This document shows, one piece after another, positions 10,756 to 23,604 of a stretch of DNA of 64,000 bases. Under the pieces are notes generated by a model, which did no database searches, had not been told where the DNA came from, and was given only the letters and a program-made list of their open reading frames with translations. Made by a program: the position numbers and the translations under genes. The first letter of the stretch is position 1. Each line of letters starts with the position of its first letter. Source of the stretch: Artemia franciscana (taxonomy: Eukaryota; Arthropoda; Branchiopoda; Anostraca; Artemiidae); assembly GCF_032884065.1 (NCBI RefSeq), contig NC_088867.1, positions 42,911,241 through 42,975,240 of the forward strand, written 5' to 3'.

Positions 10756-12163
10756 CTGAAAAAAATTAGCATAAATTAATTATAATTTGAATACACCATA
10801 CTTTCACACAGAGATTATGGTACCTAATATTGGATTGACCCCCCTCCCCCCCCAAAAAAAAACCTTGAAAATTACCCTCCTCCCCCAAAAAATGTCCGAC
10901 TTTTAAAAACGTAACAAAATAGATACCCCTCCTCCCTGAACAAAAATCCTGGGTATGTCCTTGATGAGTGGCTTTGTTTATAATATGGTATGTTTTTAAA
11001 AGATCAAGTTCTAATTTTTCGGATCTTCAGCAGTTCTTATTCCCTGGAAGCCATAAATAAAATACAGAGAGAAACCTTTCAGATATGATCAAAGTATATT
11101 GAGGTGATGCTGTGTGGTGTACAGCAGGAACAGGTGTTTTCACACCTCACCTGGCATCTGAAATTCAGGGTTCTAAGGGATTATTTTACATTGAGCATCC
11201 CATATTCACAGCAATTAAGCTTGCACAGTCACTTAACTGACCCTCACCCCAAGCCAAAGGACTGGCAACATCAGGATTATAGCCCCAGCCAAAAGACATA
11301 AGATTAAAAGCCCAGCATGTCATTCACTCAATTAAGGTGGCTCCAAGATTGAGGCATAATCCCAGTAATACAACACATTGTATTGTTTCAATAGCAAAAA
11401 TTAGATTATATGTAATTACAGCTATAATAAAGTTTGGGGAGAGATAAGGGCGTTGATTCATTTCTGTTAATTTGACATAAAACAGATGCAAATTTGCTCA
11501 CACCTTTTCTAAATTTTTCAGACAATGAACCTTGTTTTCAACAGCATTAACAAATTAGTTATTCACTAAAAAAAAATCAATATAAAACACAACTTTGTAT
11601 TTTGCCTCATATTTAATATGCTTCAAAAACTTACATATCATTAAAAGCAGCATAACAAAACTAGACATGAATTGTGAGCATTTCTATCTATGTGACTCAG
11701 TAAAAAGACTAACAATTATTTTCACCTTGCTCTTTTTCCATAGAGACAGGAATTCTAAATTTCTTCATAGGATACAAAATGGCAAGTAACTTTATACAAA
11801 TACTCATTAAAAGCATAATTCAGAGGAGCATTTTCTGATATTTACATTTATATATTCTTACTTCAAGCTTTCATATTACAAGTTCAAAAAAAAATGTTGG
11901 GACATCAATTAGATGAACCAGGTTCTGGCTTTTTCAAACTAAAAATGAATAATTACCATTCAGCAGAGCTTCTTAGTTGTTTTTTTAACTTGTCCATTCT
12001 TACTTCAATGCTTGTATGCTATATGATAAAATAATAGTATGCACCTACATGAATCAACAACTTGATCAAATGAACTAAGGACAATTTTCTTTTTTTTAAC
12101 AAGAAAATATAGCTTTCAGAGATTAAGTTCTAGATTTTCAAATCAATAGAGGTTTTAACTTAC
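10756..12163 (-). other. CTDNEP1: CTDNEP1 intron with a small foldback-type repeat
   Basis: Intron between a phase-1 donor (GTAAGT at 12163) and the acceptor at 10756. Around 10823-10965 it carries a C-rich member of the small dispersed family described at 49342 (ACGTAACAAAAT core, ATCCTGGGTA end). No other feature was recognised. Confidence 0.8.
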
Positions 12164-12230
12164 CCAGTCTGTGCTTTGACAAGGGTGATAAATGATAACT
12201 TTCGTATTTGACACTTTGATGCTGAATGAG
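12164..12230 (-). CDS. CTDNEP1: CTDNEP1/Dullard phosphatase, small upstream exon
   Basis: A 67-base exon between a CTCTTTCTAG acceptor and a GTAAGTT donor. It reads LIQHQSVKYESYHLSPLSKH then RL, equivalent to the linker just before the catalytic domain of CTDNEP1 (a VIQYQTVRYD...LSPVSRNRL-like stretch in vertebrates). One base at the 3' end joins the two bases that open the exon at 10755 to give glycine, so the phases agree. It is too short for ORF-length screening and was found by homology and splice signals. The preceding exon, which should encode the N-terminal membrane anchor, was not located upstream. Confidence 0.92.
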
Positions 12231-12539
12231 CTAGAAAGAGAAACTTTTGTTATGCCAATAGAAGTTAAATAAAATACATAAAGATTGCTTAGTTGCACTA
12301 ATCAATACTTCAGTATACTCAGCTAAATAAAAGATTAGACTGCACTCCCCCTACCCCCCTTATTGATAATATACATTTACTTTTCCAGGTGTTTGCTTGT
12401 ATATCTAGCATATTGGAGAGTTTTCTGTGTGGTACTGTTTCTTCAATTTTAAAGTGAGAAAAATTACATTTAGGTTGCTCTTTTTACCAACCAATAACTG
12501 TCTCTTCACTTTGAGTTAACTTTTTTAATAAGTATTGTA
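12231..12539 (-). other. CTDNEP1: Start of a long CTDNEP1 5' intron
   Basis: AT-rich with a short C-rich patch (CACTCCCCCTACCCCCC at about 12340). Nothing else seen. The intron must extend through at least some of the LINE cluster that follows, because no N-terminal exon was recognised nearby. Confidence 0.5.
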
Positions 12540-13170
12540 ACTAATAACATGTGTGATGAAGACAACAAGTTTGGTTTTCATCCCAGAGTAGGTTGTCAGC
12601 ATGCACATTGTGTATGATCTTCTTTCCTTCTTGAAAATTCTTCTAAGGGAAAATGTATTGATCTTTATCTTTTAGATCTATCAAAAGCATTAGATGATGT
12701 ATGTCTTAGTCAGTTTTTTTTTCTGTTCTTCATTTAATGGTGTCAGTCTTTCTGTTATATTACTTCTTCATTATTGGTTTTCTAATTATTTACTTTGGTT
12801 GAAATTGGTGTAAACAACTATTATTAGTGTGAAAACAGGATTGAGGCAAGGTGGTGTTTTATCTTTCATCCTATTTAACACATGTATTTCCAGGTGCTGG
12901 CTAATGTTTTGGCAGCTTATGTATATGGTTTTTCTGATGTTTCATTTTTTCTCAATGGTGATGACTTGCTTTTTAAGAGCTATATTAAAACTAATCATTC
13001 TAATATGGTTTCTCTTGTTACTACTTCTATGTAGGCCTTTTTTTAACATAGATGAATGTGAATTTCTTTCTTTTGGCAAAATTTCTAGTAAAACATAGTT
13101 TGAACAGGCTCTACTTAACTCTCAAATATCATTCATTTATATTGCTTCTGATATTTTCCACCTTCTTAAG
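12540..13170 (+). mobile_element. Degraded non-LTR reverse-transcriptase fragment
   Basis: Plus-strand frames with stops retain KFGFHPRVGCQHAH, then LYLLDLSKALDDV (motif A equivalent), KTGLRQGGVLSFILFN (12829-12880, motif B) and a SFFLNGDDLLFKSY segment (about 12945-12985), where the first residue of a YADD-type motif is altered. No endonuclease or C-terminal domain is recognisable. It abuts the CR1-like copy at 13295-15510, which runs the other way. Confidence 0.75.
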
Positions 13171-13294
13171 CAAAAATAATTTTAAAAATCTTGATTAATT
13201 ATTTAAAATTTTGTAAATTTTTGTTGTTTCTTGCGCCTTGGACAGAGATCTTGCTTCTTATTAGGAAATTTCTTGGTCCTAATTTGACCTTGAA

Positions 13295-15510
13295 TTACCT
13301 TAAATTGCAGCTTGGAGCAAATCTAAGGATTTTCCATCTTTGTAATGCTCTGTTATGACTTCTGTGGGTTGTTTGATGCAGTTGCTTGCTACATTTGGGT
13401 TGAAGACTCAACATCTTCCCAGCTGTACAGAAACTCTTACTGTAGTCATTCTTTGTCAATATTTTGCTTGAATGCACCCACTGAACCAGCAGCTACTGTA
13501 TCTTCAGAGAGTTGATTCCACAAGTTTGTTACTCACTGGCTGAAGCAATGGCTTCTTTCTTGGATTAAGGAGCGTTTCTTGAAGATTTTCTTGGAATGCC
13601 CTCTTGTCACTGAACGTTCCAGGGAGGGGGGGGGAGACCAGGGGGGATATTTTTAAAATAATTTTGTGGGCCATAGTCAAGTTACCATTTTTTCTCTGGT
13701 ATGTGAGAGTAGGAAGCTTCAAGTGATGTAAACGCTCTTTGTATGGCATTTGTTTGAGGTCTTTGACCATTTTGGTTGCTCTTCATTGTACTCTGTCTTG
13801 TATTTCTTCGTCCTTCTTGAAACAGGGTGATGCCATTCCAACCTCAGGTGTGGGCAAACTAGTGCCTTGTAGAGCTTCATAAACACACATGGGTGTCTTC
13901 TAGAGACAGTTCTTTTGATCATTCCCAGACATTGGAGGGCATATAACAATACAGATTTTGCATGGGTGCTGTAAGTTGATGACCAGCAATGACTCCAAGA
14001 TCTCTTTCTTCAGAGACTGCAAAAAAGGGGTTACCTTGGAGATGGTACTGCTGATGTGTATTATGACTGCCAAAGTGAATTACATGCCATATATCAGCAT
14101 TGAAAGAGAGGAGGCATGCATCAGCCCCCATGTATCAAGTCCCAAGAACGTCAAGATCCTTTTGGATACATTGCAGGTCAGAGGGTGTAGCTGCTTTACA
14201 ACAAGTTTTGAATTGCCAGCATAAACAGTGAGGAAGTTCAAGAGAAGATAGGGTGTATCATTTATATAGAAATTGAAGAGACTTGGCCCAAGAATGGCCC
14301 TTTTGGAAATACGGCTCAAAATAATTGTAGATGAGGAGAAATGAGGGACACCTTGAGAGTCATGAACTCTTACAACTTGTGTTCTTTCTGGAAGGAGACT
14401 CATTATCCACTAGACAGTAACATCATTAACAGCTGCTGCTTTTAGTTTGGTGATGAGGAATTCGTAACAAACCCAGTCAAATGGTTTTAAGAGGTCCCAG
14501 AGCACCATGTCAACAGGAAAATCTTTATCAAACAATGATATAACATAATCATATGTTTTTATTAGATGAGTATCAATAGATCTTAAAGATCTGAAGCTAT
14601 ATTGAATGGAAGTGAGAAAGTTGTTAATTTCCAAGTGCTGAATTAGAGCTATGTTGACAAATCTCTCAAGCACCTTTGCAACTGCAGAAATGATGCTGAT
14701 GAGATGGTAATTTTCTGCATGATCGTTGGGGCATTTTTTTTTGTGGATTGGTGTGCTATAGGATGTTTTTCAATCCAACAGTAGTTCTCCATTTTGTAGG
14801 GAAAGCTAAAAGAGTCTACACAGGGGAGAAATGAGAACATTTCAGCATCCCTTGAGGAGCCTTGTGTGTATCCCAACTGATCCTTTGAATTTTTCAACAT
14901 CAAGTTTATCAAGGCTAGTAACACCATTTCTTCAGTAATTGACTATTTTGGCATTGGGTCAGATATTAAATTAGATGGTACTGTAGGGATAGTTGGACAA
15001 AATTGGATGAAGGCAGAGGCAAACTGAGCATTCAACAAATTAGCCTTATCTACTGACAATGAGTGGAGGTTGAGTGGATTATGTTTGAGGTTGGGAATGG
15101 TGTGACAGCTAGAATTTTTAGTAGAAACATGTCTCAAGAAAGATTTGGGATTTGCCTCGATATATGTGGCAAGCTTCTCCTCATGTTGAGACTTCAGTTC
15201 CCCAACTGAATTAGAGGCAAGGTTCTAAGCCATCAAATACCTCTGCCAACTTTCTTGTGTTTTCTCCTTGTTATACCTTTTCCAGGCTCTGGCTTCCCTG
15301 TTGATTATTCTTTTTGCATCCTTTGTGAGAAATGGACGTGTTTTTGACTGTTTTTGGCATAGGGCAGAGGAGTGCTTTTTCTCAATTGATAGGAGGACTT
15401 CCCTAATATTTGTCCATGATATGTTGATATCACAAATGATTAGTTCTGACCAATTTACTGAGGCTAGTTCCTCCTGTATTGCTTGATAGTCAATAAAGTT
15501 TGACAACAAA
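13295..15510 (-). mobile_element. CR1-like LINE, copy 1, 5' truncated
   Basis: Minus-strand frames from 15509 downwards: a post-endonuclease linker, then a fingers region around 14930-14650. LERFVNIALIQHLEINN starts at 14673, followed by the motif A remnant WDLLKPFDWV, ILGPSLFNFYIND (about 14290) and LTVYAGNSKLV (about 14245-14215), where the expected YADD has become YAGN. Then LTFLGLDTWG, DLGVIAGHQL and a C-terminal RATKMVKDLKQMPYKERLHH block (13770-13720), a CR1/Rex-type signature. There is no endonuclease domain. Many frame breaks and the lost catalytic Asp pair mean it is dead. It lies in the probable 5' intron of CTDNEP1, same strand. Confidence 0.88.
13612..13650. repeat. G-rich tract inside the LINE copy
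   Basis: AGGGAGGGGGGGGGAGACCAGGGGGG interrupts the CR1-like C-terminal region; it probably expanded after insertion and could form a G-quadruplex on the plus strand. Confidence 0.5.
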
Positions 15511-15992
15511 GATTTAGGTTGCAGACAATTATGACAATAGTATAATCACTGCACAGATTGATCTAAAACATAGCTTCCTTTTGTATTTCTCTGCATAATA
15601 ACCTTATTAGATTCTTTCATTTGTGATTTTTTTTTTTTCCTCTTTTTTATGCTCCTTTTTTTTTCTTTTTTTGAGTGTTACTTGGTATTATACTATTGAA
15701 TAGTGCAGGTGAGAAATATATAACATTAACAATAGTAATAGGCAGTTTCCTACTCTTAAAGTGTATTATTACTTATTAGCAAAGGGGTCAATCCACAAAA
15801 CTTAAGGGGGGGAGGCATTTTTCATTTTTTTAAACCTAGGGGAGCAATGTTTCTTCTTTTCTTATGTTCTTCAATATAAATCTCCAAAAATTAGTTTTCA
15901 ATGAAAATACCTGAAGAGGAGGTTTTAAAATGTAGAGCAGCAAAAACTGATGAACCTGTTTTCCACGGGGAAGGTATTCCCCCTCCTTACTG

Positions 15993-18460
15993 GTGCAAAT
16001 GATTGTAATAGAACAAGAGCTAAATTATATGTTAGTTGGGGACCTACTAATTGCAGGTGACTTCAACCAGCCAAACATAATCTGGAAAGACCAGTTTCCC
16101 TATGTCTCTTCTAGTCCTACAAGTCCCATCATTGACATTATTCATAACGTCCTTCTCTGTCAAATTGTCAACCAGCCAACACGTTTCAGGGATGGCCAGC
16201 AGCCTGGCCTTCTCAACTTGGTATTTCCAGAGACCAGAAGCGCTTCTGTTCATTTCGTGCATGCCCCCAATTAGAAATAATAACCATGTTGTCATAGATA
16301 CTAGAACAACGTTCCCCAGAACAACAAATCGCTACATCAAGAAGACCTTCATTAATTATGAGAATATTCAAATGGATCTTGACAGCGTTGCATTGGATGA
16401 TGTCTTATCTGGCTCTCTAGAACAGCAATGGCAGTGCTTCAAAAAACTACTAATCAACGATACGAATCAGTACACTTCAAGTAAACTTGTCCCAAAACTA
16501 TAAACACTTCCAGTAATGACAAGAAATATTAAGAGGGAAATCAACCATAAAAGCAGATATTGGAAAAAAAATAAACTGCACCAATCACCTGATTACAGAG
16601 AGAAGTATAGGAATAGCCAGAATAAACTTAAAACTTGATGCAGGCCTTGCATATGAACTTTGAATCTTAACTTGCTTATGAAGGCAAGACTAACCCAAAA
16701 ACGTTTTAGCAGTATGTCTCTAGCCAAGACCACAATAGACAAATGTATTAAAAAACTGATAATCAAGGAAGATGGAGAAGTTACAGAAACTAATAAACTT
16801 GCTAATTTACTGAAACAGAGATTTGTATCAGTTTTCACCACTGAGCCTGATGGCCCTTTACCTTCCCCACCATACTACAATGTAAAAGCATCAATGAAAA
16901 GTACCATGGTATCATATGCAGATGTCCTCATAGGTTTACAAAGAAATTACTACTAAAAGAAATTGCAGAAGTGGTAGCAGATCCTCTCACAAGAATCTTT
17001 CAGACATCACTTACCACTAGAGAGCTCCCAGCAGACTAGAAAGCAGCCAACATAACTCCAGTATTCAAAAAAGGTGACTGCACCAAGCCTGAGAGTTATC
17101 AACCTATCAGCCTAACCTCAGTTGTGGTCAAGATGCTTGAATGCATAGTCAATGATTCATTGCTTGAACATTTAACCACAAACAAGATCTTGTCACCCAA
17201 GCAGCATGGATTCCAGTCAGGAAAATCAATCAAAACAAACTTGTTGGAATCATGCAAACAAATTATAATCCTGATTGACCAAGGACACCCAGTTGACCTA
17301 CTGCTACTAGACTTTGCTATGGCTTTTGACAAAGTGCCACAAAGTCAACTGCACTCAAAATTATCAATTTTAAATCTAATCACTAACATATGGGACCATC
17401 TAGTGAAAAGAGAAGAAAAAAGGGACCTTGATGTGATCATTGATGAGGGGTTGAGGTTCCATAGCCATGTCCAGCATGTTGCCTCCCAAGCAAACTCCAT
17501 CCTTGTGCTATTACAAAAGGACCATCAGTAGCCAAGAGGCAATAATATTCATAAAACTTTTTTAAGGCTCTGGTTAGACACCATCTTGATTTTGGCATCT
17601 GCCTGGCTGGTAATTCTTACTTGCAAGATGTTAGGCTTATCAAAAATATTAAGAGACAAGCAACAAAGTGCGTGAAAAGCCTAAAATCAGCTTCATACAA
17701 GGAACATCTCAAGCCAACTACCCTTGTCTACAGACACATGCATAGTGATATGACACTGACTTATAAACACTAAAAGAAAAACTCCACCATCTTCAAGCAC
17801 AACCACAGTACTAGCCATCCTCTCACAAGAGGACATTCAAAGAAGCTACCAAAATTAAGCTCCAGATAAAGAATTTGTCAAATATATTTTTCATGAAGAG
17901 TAATTAACCACTGGAATGAATTGAAGGGATCTACTATCAATGATCCTTCTATCCAGTCTTTCAAGCATCAACTTGACAAGGAGTGGGAGAAGAAGCAGTG
18001 GAGGTTTGACTGCAAATCATCAAGTCAAGTGCACTACAAGTCTGGAGGACCTTAAAGCTCCAAAATAGATTAAGATGATTATAGTAGTTTGTTTCTTTCT
18101 GCTACTTTGTGTAACTGGCTTCTTTTTTTTATCAAATCTTGACTGTGTTCTTGCATCAAATCAGATAAACAGAACTATTTAAGGATGGATTACATTTGGA
18201 AAACTTTGTGGACTCTTATAGTGTAAATTCATTATTATGTAAGATCTTTTAGAAGATGGTGTATATTCTGGTAGTTTTGCCTGATTTAATAGCTCACTAT
18301 CTAGTAGTGATTTTTACCAGGACAAATATAAGAGTCCTAGGTTTAGTTCTGAAATATTAACTGTATTAGTTGTGTAACTCTATATTGTTTATTACTGGTA
18401 TTTATGTGTCTAAGTGAAAGCTTTCTGTGTTGTGATAATAATAAATAAACAAATAAACAT
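15993..18460 (+). mobile_element. CR1-like LINE, copy 2, with YADD region deleted
   Basis: Opens inside the endonuclease domain (LLIAGDFNQPNIIWKDQ, about 16033-16085; then the TSPIIDIIHN stretch and NQPTRF). The linker runs 16300-16970, and 17124-17340 reads MLECIVNDSLLEHLTTNKIL to LLLLDFAMAFDKVPQSQLHS, motif A with an intact catalytic Asp. Directly after LNLITNIW (about 17390) it jumps to REEKRDLDVIIDEGL, skipping motifs B and C, so the YADD-bearing region is deleted. C-terminal pieces follow to about 18050. The 3' UTR to 18460 ends in GATAATAATAAATAAACAAA, a CR1-style repeat tail. The opposite orientation to copies 1 and 3 gives a long inverted arrangement. Confidence 0.9.
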
Positions 18461-19345
18461 CTTAGAAATCACTGTGCCAAGGCTGGAAGTCTAAGAAAGC
18501 AAACTTTAAAAAAAAATCTATTTAGTGAAATAGAATTATATCGACTGCAAGGCTTGTCTCTTTCTTGCAAGTTAGGATAATATCTTCTCATAAATTCTGG
18601 TTCTAAAGGTATGTCTATCTCTTAGCTACCTCATTAAAGAGTTAATTGGAAAAAATACTGTACAAATTAGATATATTCAATGAATTTTCAATAGTGCAAC
18701 TCTTTTTTTCCTGCTACTAGCTTGCCATTAAATCAATAATAAGAAGAGTCATGCTATTGAGAGGGATCATCTGTTAAAATGTATTGAGTGGGACTTAGAC
18801 TACTTTTGGGTAATATATTTGCACATTAGGGAAGTGGAGTGAGGGGGTAAAGTAAAGCTGTCTGTATATAGGAACAATAAAAGCAGGTATTTTAGAATGT
18901 TTTAAAGTAAAGAGCCTAGACTAGTTCCAAAAATTCTGGTGTTTCCTTAGGGAGAATAGAAGTGCTAAACTATTACAAGAAAAGCTTATCCACTGTATAG
19001 CCCATATTATATATTAATCATGCCATACAATCAAAAAGAGACCAATCCTCTTCTTTCAACACGTGTACCTGTAAATTGAACTGAATATGACAAAATCAAG
19101 AAATGAACAAATGCATGGGAAATATATAATTTGAGCTATATATTTGCGCATTAAGACAGGAGGGATTGGGAGTAAAGTATAGTATGACTCTAGTCAAAAT
19201 TAGTTAACTAAAAGCATACTGCATAGCCTATTATGAATTAAAAATTGTTTTCCCAACATGTTTCCTTCTCTGTAAATATTTTGCTGTTCATATTGTTGAC
19301 TTACGAATAATGCAAATATACCACTCAATGCCTTTTTATGCTTTT
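18461..19345. other. AT-rich spacer between LINE copies with dispersed-repeat fragments
   Basis: Contains two related pieces, GCACATTAGGGAAGTGGAGT at about 18821 and GCGCATTAAGACAGGAGGG at about 19145, similar to sequence near 55990. At 19265-19345 there is a stretch (GTTCATATTGTTGACTTACG and ATGCCTTTTTATGC) that recurs in the inverted repeats at 23500-23920. No gene seen. Confidence 0.55.
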
Positions 19346-22300
19346 ACCTTAAACTGCAGCTTGGAACAATCTAAGGATTTTCTCCTTGTAGGCTCTTTGA
19401 AGAATTAAAGATGAGTTGAAGACTCATAGGCTGCCAAATCATACTTCCACTCAACATCACCCCATTCAGCATTCACTCTTGATTTGAAAGTGTCAAGACA
19501 TGTTGCAGAGACAGCATATTCTGACAGTCTATTCCAAAGGCTGGTGATTCTGTTTGAAAAGAACTGATCTCTCTGGTAGAGTCTGTATGACATCTTAAAC
19601 ATTTTCTTTGGGTGACATCTGGTAGAAGAGGCAGCAGCAAACAAGAATAAATCAGGGACAATGTTTGAAGGCCATCATGACATCCCTGTGTTTGCACCCA
19701 TATGTTAGGCTTGGTAGTTTGAGGGAACAGAGATGTCCACACTAGGGGACTGCTTGGAATTTGCTAATCAACTTTGTTGCTCACCTCTGGACTGCTTCTA
19801 GGATGAATTTGTCTTTTTTGTAAAATGGGAGATGCAAGTGTCATGCCAACTTCAAGTTTAGGTTGAACTTAACTTGAATCTGGATAACCTTCCTAGACTC
19901 TGGTTAGCTGATGAAGCAGCAATAGCAGCATGAGAATCAAATTTAAGTTTCTCATCAACCAAAACACCCAGATCTCTATCCTTGGGAAAAGCCTCAAGTG
20001 GTAGGTCATTGAGAGTGTACCCAAAACGTAAGTTATTTTTTCCAAAATGAAGGACATGACATTTAAATGTGTTGAAGCTCAATAGCCAGGCATTTATCCA
20101 ATTATTAAGCTCATTTATATCACCTTGAAAAACATCTCCATCAGGTTGGTTTCTGACACCAATAATTTTGGAATCATCTGCATATAAAGTTAAATATTTG
20201 TGTACTAAACTAGGGGCATCATTAACAAAAATATTGAAGAGGGTAGGGCCAAGGATAGTACATTGCAGCATACCACTCTTGACTAGTGAATTGGAATAAA
20301 GCAACATTCCATGAGATGTGAATATTCTGACCTGTTGAGTCCTTTCAGCAAGAAATGCCTTAATCCAGCCAACAACTCGGTTGTTTATTTTTCCAGCATG
20401 TAACTTGACAATCAGTCTCATGTGGCAGACCCTATCAAAGGCTTTGTTTAGGTCAAAGATGGAAACATCAACAGGAATTCCCTTATCTATTAGATCTGTA
20501 GATTCCCTTATAGTAGATCTATAAGATTGAAAGAATGCAGTAAATCTGAGTCAACAGTTCTACCAATTTGGAAACCATGTTGAGAATGTGAAGGATGCCA
20601 TTCTTTTCAAGGTGTTTAATAATAGCATCATCAACTATTCCTTCAATCACTTTGACAACAGAAGAGGTAATACTGATTGGCCTGTAGTTTGCAGCAGAAT
20701 TTCTTTTATGTATGCTTTTCTCCAATCCACCAGAAGTTGTGCAGCTTTGAATGAATTTTAGAAGATTACAGCTAGTGGTGTAGCTAGGATATCTTTAGTA
20801 TATTTGAGAAGCCAAGGATGAATATTGTCAAGACCCTCAGTTTTATTAACATTAGTGGAAGCAAGTTTCTTATTCACCATGCATTCAGTTACTTCAATAT
20901 CTGGCATAGCAGTAGTGATAGGGTAAGAAGAGAGTGCAGGGGGTGGGACATCCCGACCATGAAGAAATACTGAGGAAAATTGTTTGTTCAAGACTTCTGC
21001 TTTACTTTCAGGTGTGGATATCACATGTCCATTTTCCCATAAATCTGGAACCATGTGTCTGGCTGGTTTTTTAGTTGATGCATGCCTACAAAAGAGTTTG
21101 GGATTTACCTTGATTTGTTGAGCCAGTTTATTTTTGTAATTTGATTTCAATTTTTTAATGTTATTTCTAACAAGATTTCTAGCTACCTGGTATCTTTCAG
21201 TTATAGGATTGTATATCCTATATTAAAGTCCTATCTTTGCAATACTTCTTCCATGCTTTGGATTTTCTTTGGTGAGATTATGAATAAAAGGAATTAGATT
21301 TGGCAGTGTTTTAGGCTGTCTAATCATCCTGATGCTAGTATGTCTCAATTCAGCACTAAGTAATAAAGTTCTGAAGATATGCCAAGAAGTCTTGAGATCA
21401 TCATCTGTGGTAAGCTAGCTAGGCTCCAGTTAATAAATGGTAAATCTCTATGTGATCAATAAATCAGCAACACTTATAAGTAGTTTGTTTGCTGTGAATA
21501 TTAATTGTAGAGAGAATTTTAACATGGCCACTTTTTCCAAGGGGGGGGGACAGATAATCATTACTTATCAATATCTCAGGACTAGAAACAAAAACTAGGT
21601 CAAGAAGGATGGACTCTAATCACTACAAATTCTTGTAGGCTCATTCATAGTTTGGTATGGATAACTGTTTGATAGACAAGATGCAAAGGGAGAGCCTGTA
21701 GTTTGTGTTTTTGATGACCTGTATCAATCAATCCATACAATTTCTGGCAGGTTGAAATCATCAACTATAGTTGTCTCAAAAGATTTAATTTTTAAGATAT
21801 CAGACACTACTTCCATAGGGGCATTTTCACTAATAATCTGGCTTGGAGAACAAGGGCTACAATATGCATATCCAAAGCATATTATATTATTGTCAGTAGT
21901 TATAGTTAACTGCACTGTTTCAATCCAAGGTCTATAATTGTTTGTGGGAATAATAGTATCCACCTACAGCGGCTCCCTAACAAAAATAGCCACTCCTCTC
22001 CTACAATCAGGGTCCAATAAATTTAAAAGAAAGTTTATAACCATTGGTTCTGATGTTAGAATTTGGTATTGCTAAATTTGAGGCACACTTCCACAATTGC
22101 AAGTATATCAGCTTGTTCTTTTAAAAGAACAAAGGCAGTCTTGTTCTATTTATTTGAAGCTATTTATAGGTGTGTGGAAGGAGCCAAAGGACAAAATAGG
22201 AGTTCCATTTGTGATGGACTTGAAGGATGGTTCAAAAGTTCATTAATACTTAACAGGTCTTTACTATCTACTATATAGCAATTCACACATCTTACAGGGC

Positions 22301-22540
22301 TGGCAGAAGGGGCATCTAATAGTCCATGGCCTGGTGGGAATACCCTCCACCTGGATGGATCAAGTTTTTTGCAATAATCTTCCTGCAGTTAATAGCCAGG
22401 TTTGGCTCACCTAGCTCAGTTTGGCACCTGAGTTTAGCAGCCAAGGATTTTCTTTTTTCCTGGTCTTCCCAAGATGCATCTGCCCTAAACTGAATTTCTT
22501 GTCAGAGTTCATATAATCTTTGTAAGATACATTTTTTTAA
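19346..22540 (-). mobile_element. CR1-like LINE, copy 3, longest, catalytic motif retained
   Basis: From high to low coordinates on the minus strand. About 22540-22390 is a charged segment (RADASWEDQEKRKSLAAKLR) that may be the end of ORF1. 22000-21724 has endonuclease pieces with GVAIFVREPL and a VDDFNLPEIVW motif. 21150-20758 is the linker (NPKLFCRHASTKKPARHMVP). 20725-20519 has fingers-region RPISITSSVVKVIEGIVDDA. 20421-19858 is a long open reverse-transcriptase stretch with ILGPTLFNIFVND and LTLYADDSKIIG, so the YADD is intact. 19742-19405 is the C-terminal domain (RDQFFSNRITSLWNRL). Several frameshifts and stops remain, including between motif A and 20421. It is the best-preserved copy and defines the family for the other two. 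Confidence 0.9.
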
Positions 22541-22639
22541 TGTCTAGGTTTTGGACAGAGAAAAGGATATGAGGGCAGCAAACTTGGGGCAGATTCTTGG
22601 TGACTGAAACCTGCCTGTCTGATGGGTTACTGGGTGGTT

Positions 22640-23604
22640 AAAGCAATTATTATATTCAGAAAGAGCATAAAAGATGGGATTTAGTGGTATGTTCAATTTG
22701 GTAAAATTCTAGTTTATTGACTTTTGGCTATCTTGGAAAGGGGTTAGGCTAGGAAAATGAAACTTTCAGGCATTGGCCTAAAGGCTAAAGTATATCAAGG
22801 GAAGGTATTTTGAAGTACCTACCTCTACTCCTTCTACCTCTAGAGGGTCCTGACCTTTAAAAATATGTATGTTATCAAAGCGAAACCTTGCAAAATAGAT
22901 CTTCAGCTTGAATGAAGTACAACAAAATTATTTTCAGCTTCACAACTTTGCTCAATCCTAATTTATAAGGTTTTAAAGATATGCAAATACATTTCCTAAA
23001 TTTTCCTTGAATGAAGAACAACAAAATAGTTTTTAGCTTCACAACTTTACTCAATCCCAATTTATAAGGTCTTAAAGATATGTAAATACATTTCCTAAAT
23101 TTTGAAAAAAACATTGATATGGCTCAGAATTCTACTCAAATAACAGGAATTCAATAACAAATAACAAGAATCAGAACTAAAGGCAGAGAAAAAGCAACTG
23201 GTAACTGAAAATTAAGGTAAAATGTTGTTTTGTCAAAATTTCAATAGGTATAGACCTGTCATGTAGGCAAATTTCAGGGCTCTCTAGAGGGAGAAGGAGT
23301 GGAGGTGGGTACTTCAAATTACCTTCCTGGGATATACTTTAGCCTGTAGACCCATCTCTGAAAGTTTCATTTTCCTAACCTAACCTCTTTCTAAGATAGC
23401 CAAAAGTCAATAAACTAGATTTTTGCCTTCAATTTATTTGTAGACCAAGGTCACTAACATGAACAAAAATATTTACCTCCTCAATAGCCCCTAATGGTAA
23501 ATATATGACTGTTCATATTATTGACTTGCCAAAAAGTGAACATACCACTTGATGCCTTTTTATGCTCTTTATGAATAGCCTAGCCTATAATAATTGCTTC
23601 TATC
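22640..23604. repeat. Large imperfect inverted repeat (foldback element)
   Basis: The left arm (22640-22856) is the reverse complement of the right arm (about 23262-23604). The best-conserved portion is CTAGTTTATTGACTTTTGGC (from 22709), pairing with the complement ending near 23420, with GAAAATGAAACTTTCAG and GGCTAAAGTATAT following in the same order. The outer part, AGCAATTATTATA and AGAGCATAAAA, is also shared, with extra sequence in the right arm. The loop carries the 98 bp direct duplication at 22907-23103. Confidence 0.82.
22907..23103. repeat. Tandem direct duplication, about 98 bp x 2
   Basis: Unit 1 is 22907-23004 and unit 2 is 23005-23103, each starting CTTGAATGAAG and ending AAATACATTTCCTAAATTTT, with few differences. 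The minus-strand open frame across it (a repeated GLSKVVKLK block) is only a by-product of the repeat. Confidence 0.9.

Noticed and set aside
22875..23114. A small protein with two identical halves
   Set aside because: It is a translation of the 98 bp DNA duplication in the loop of a foldback, with no other gene evidence.
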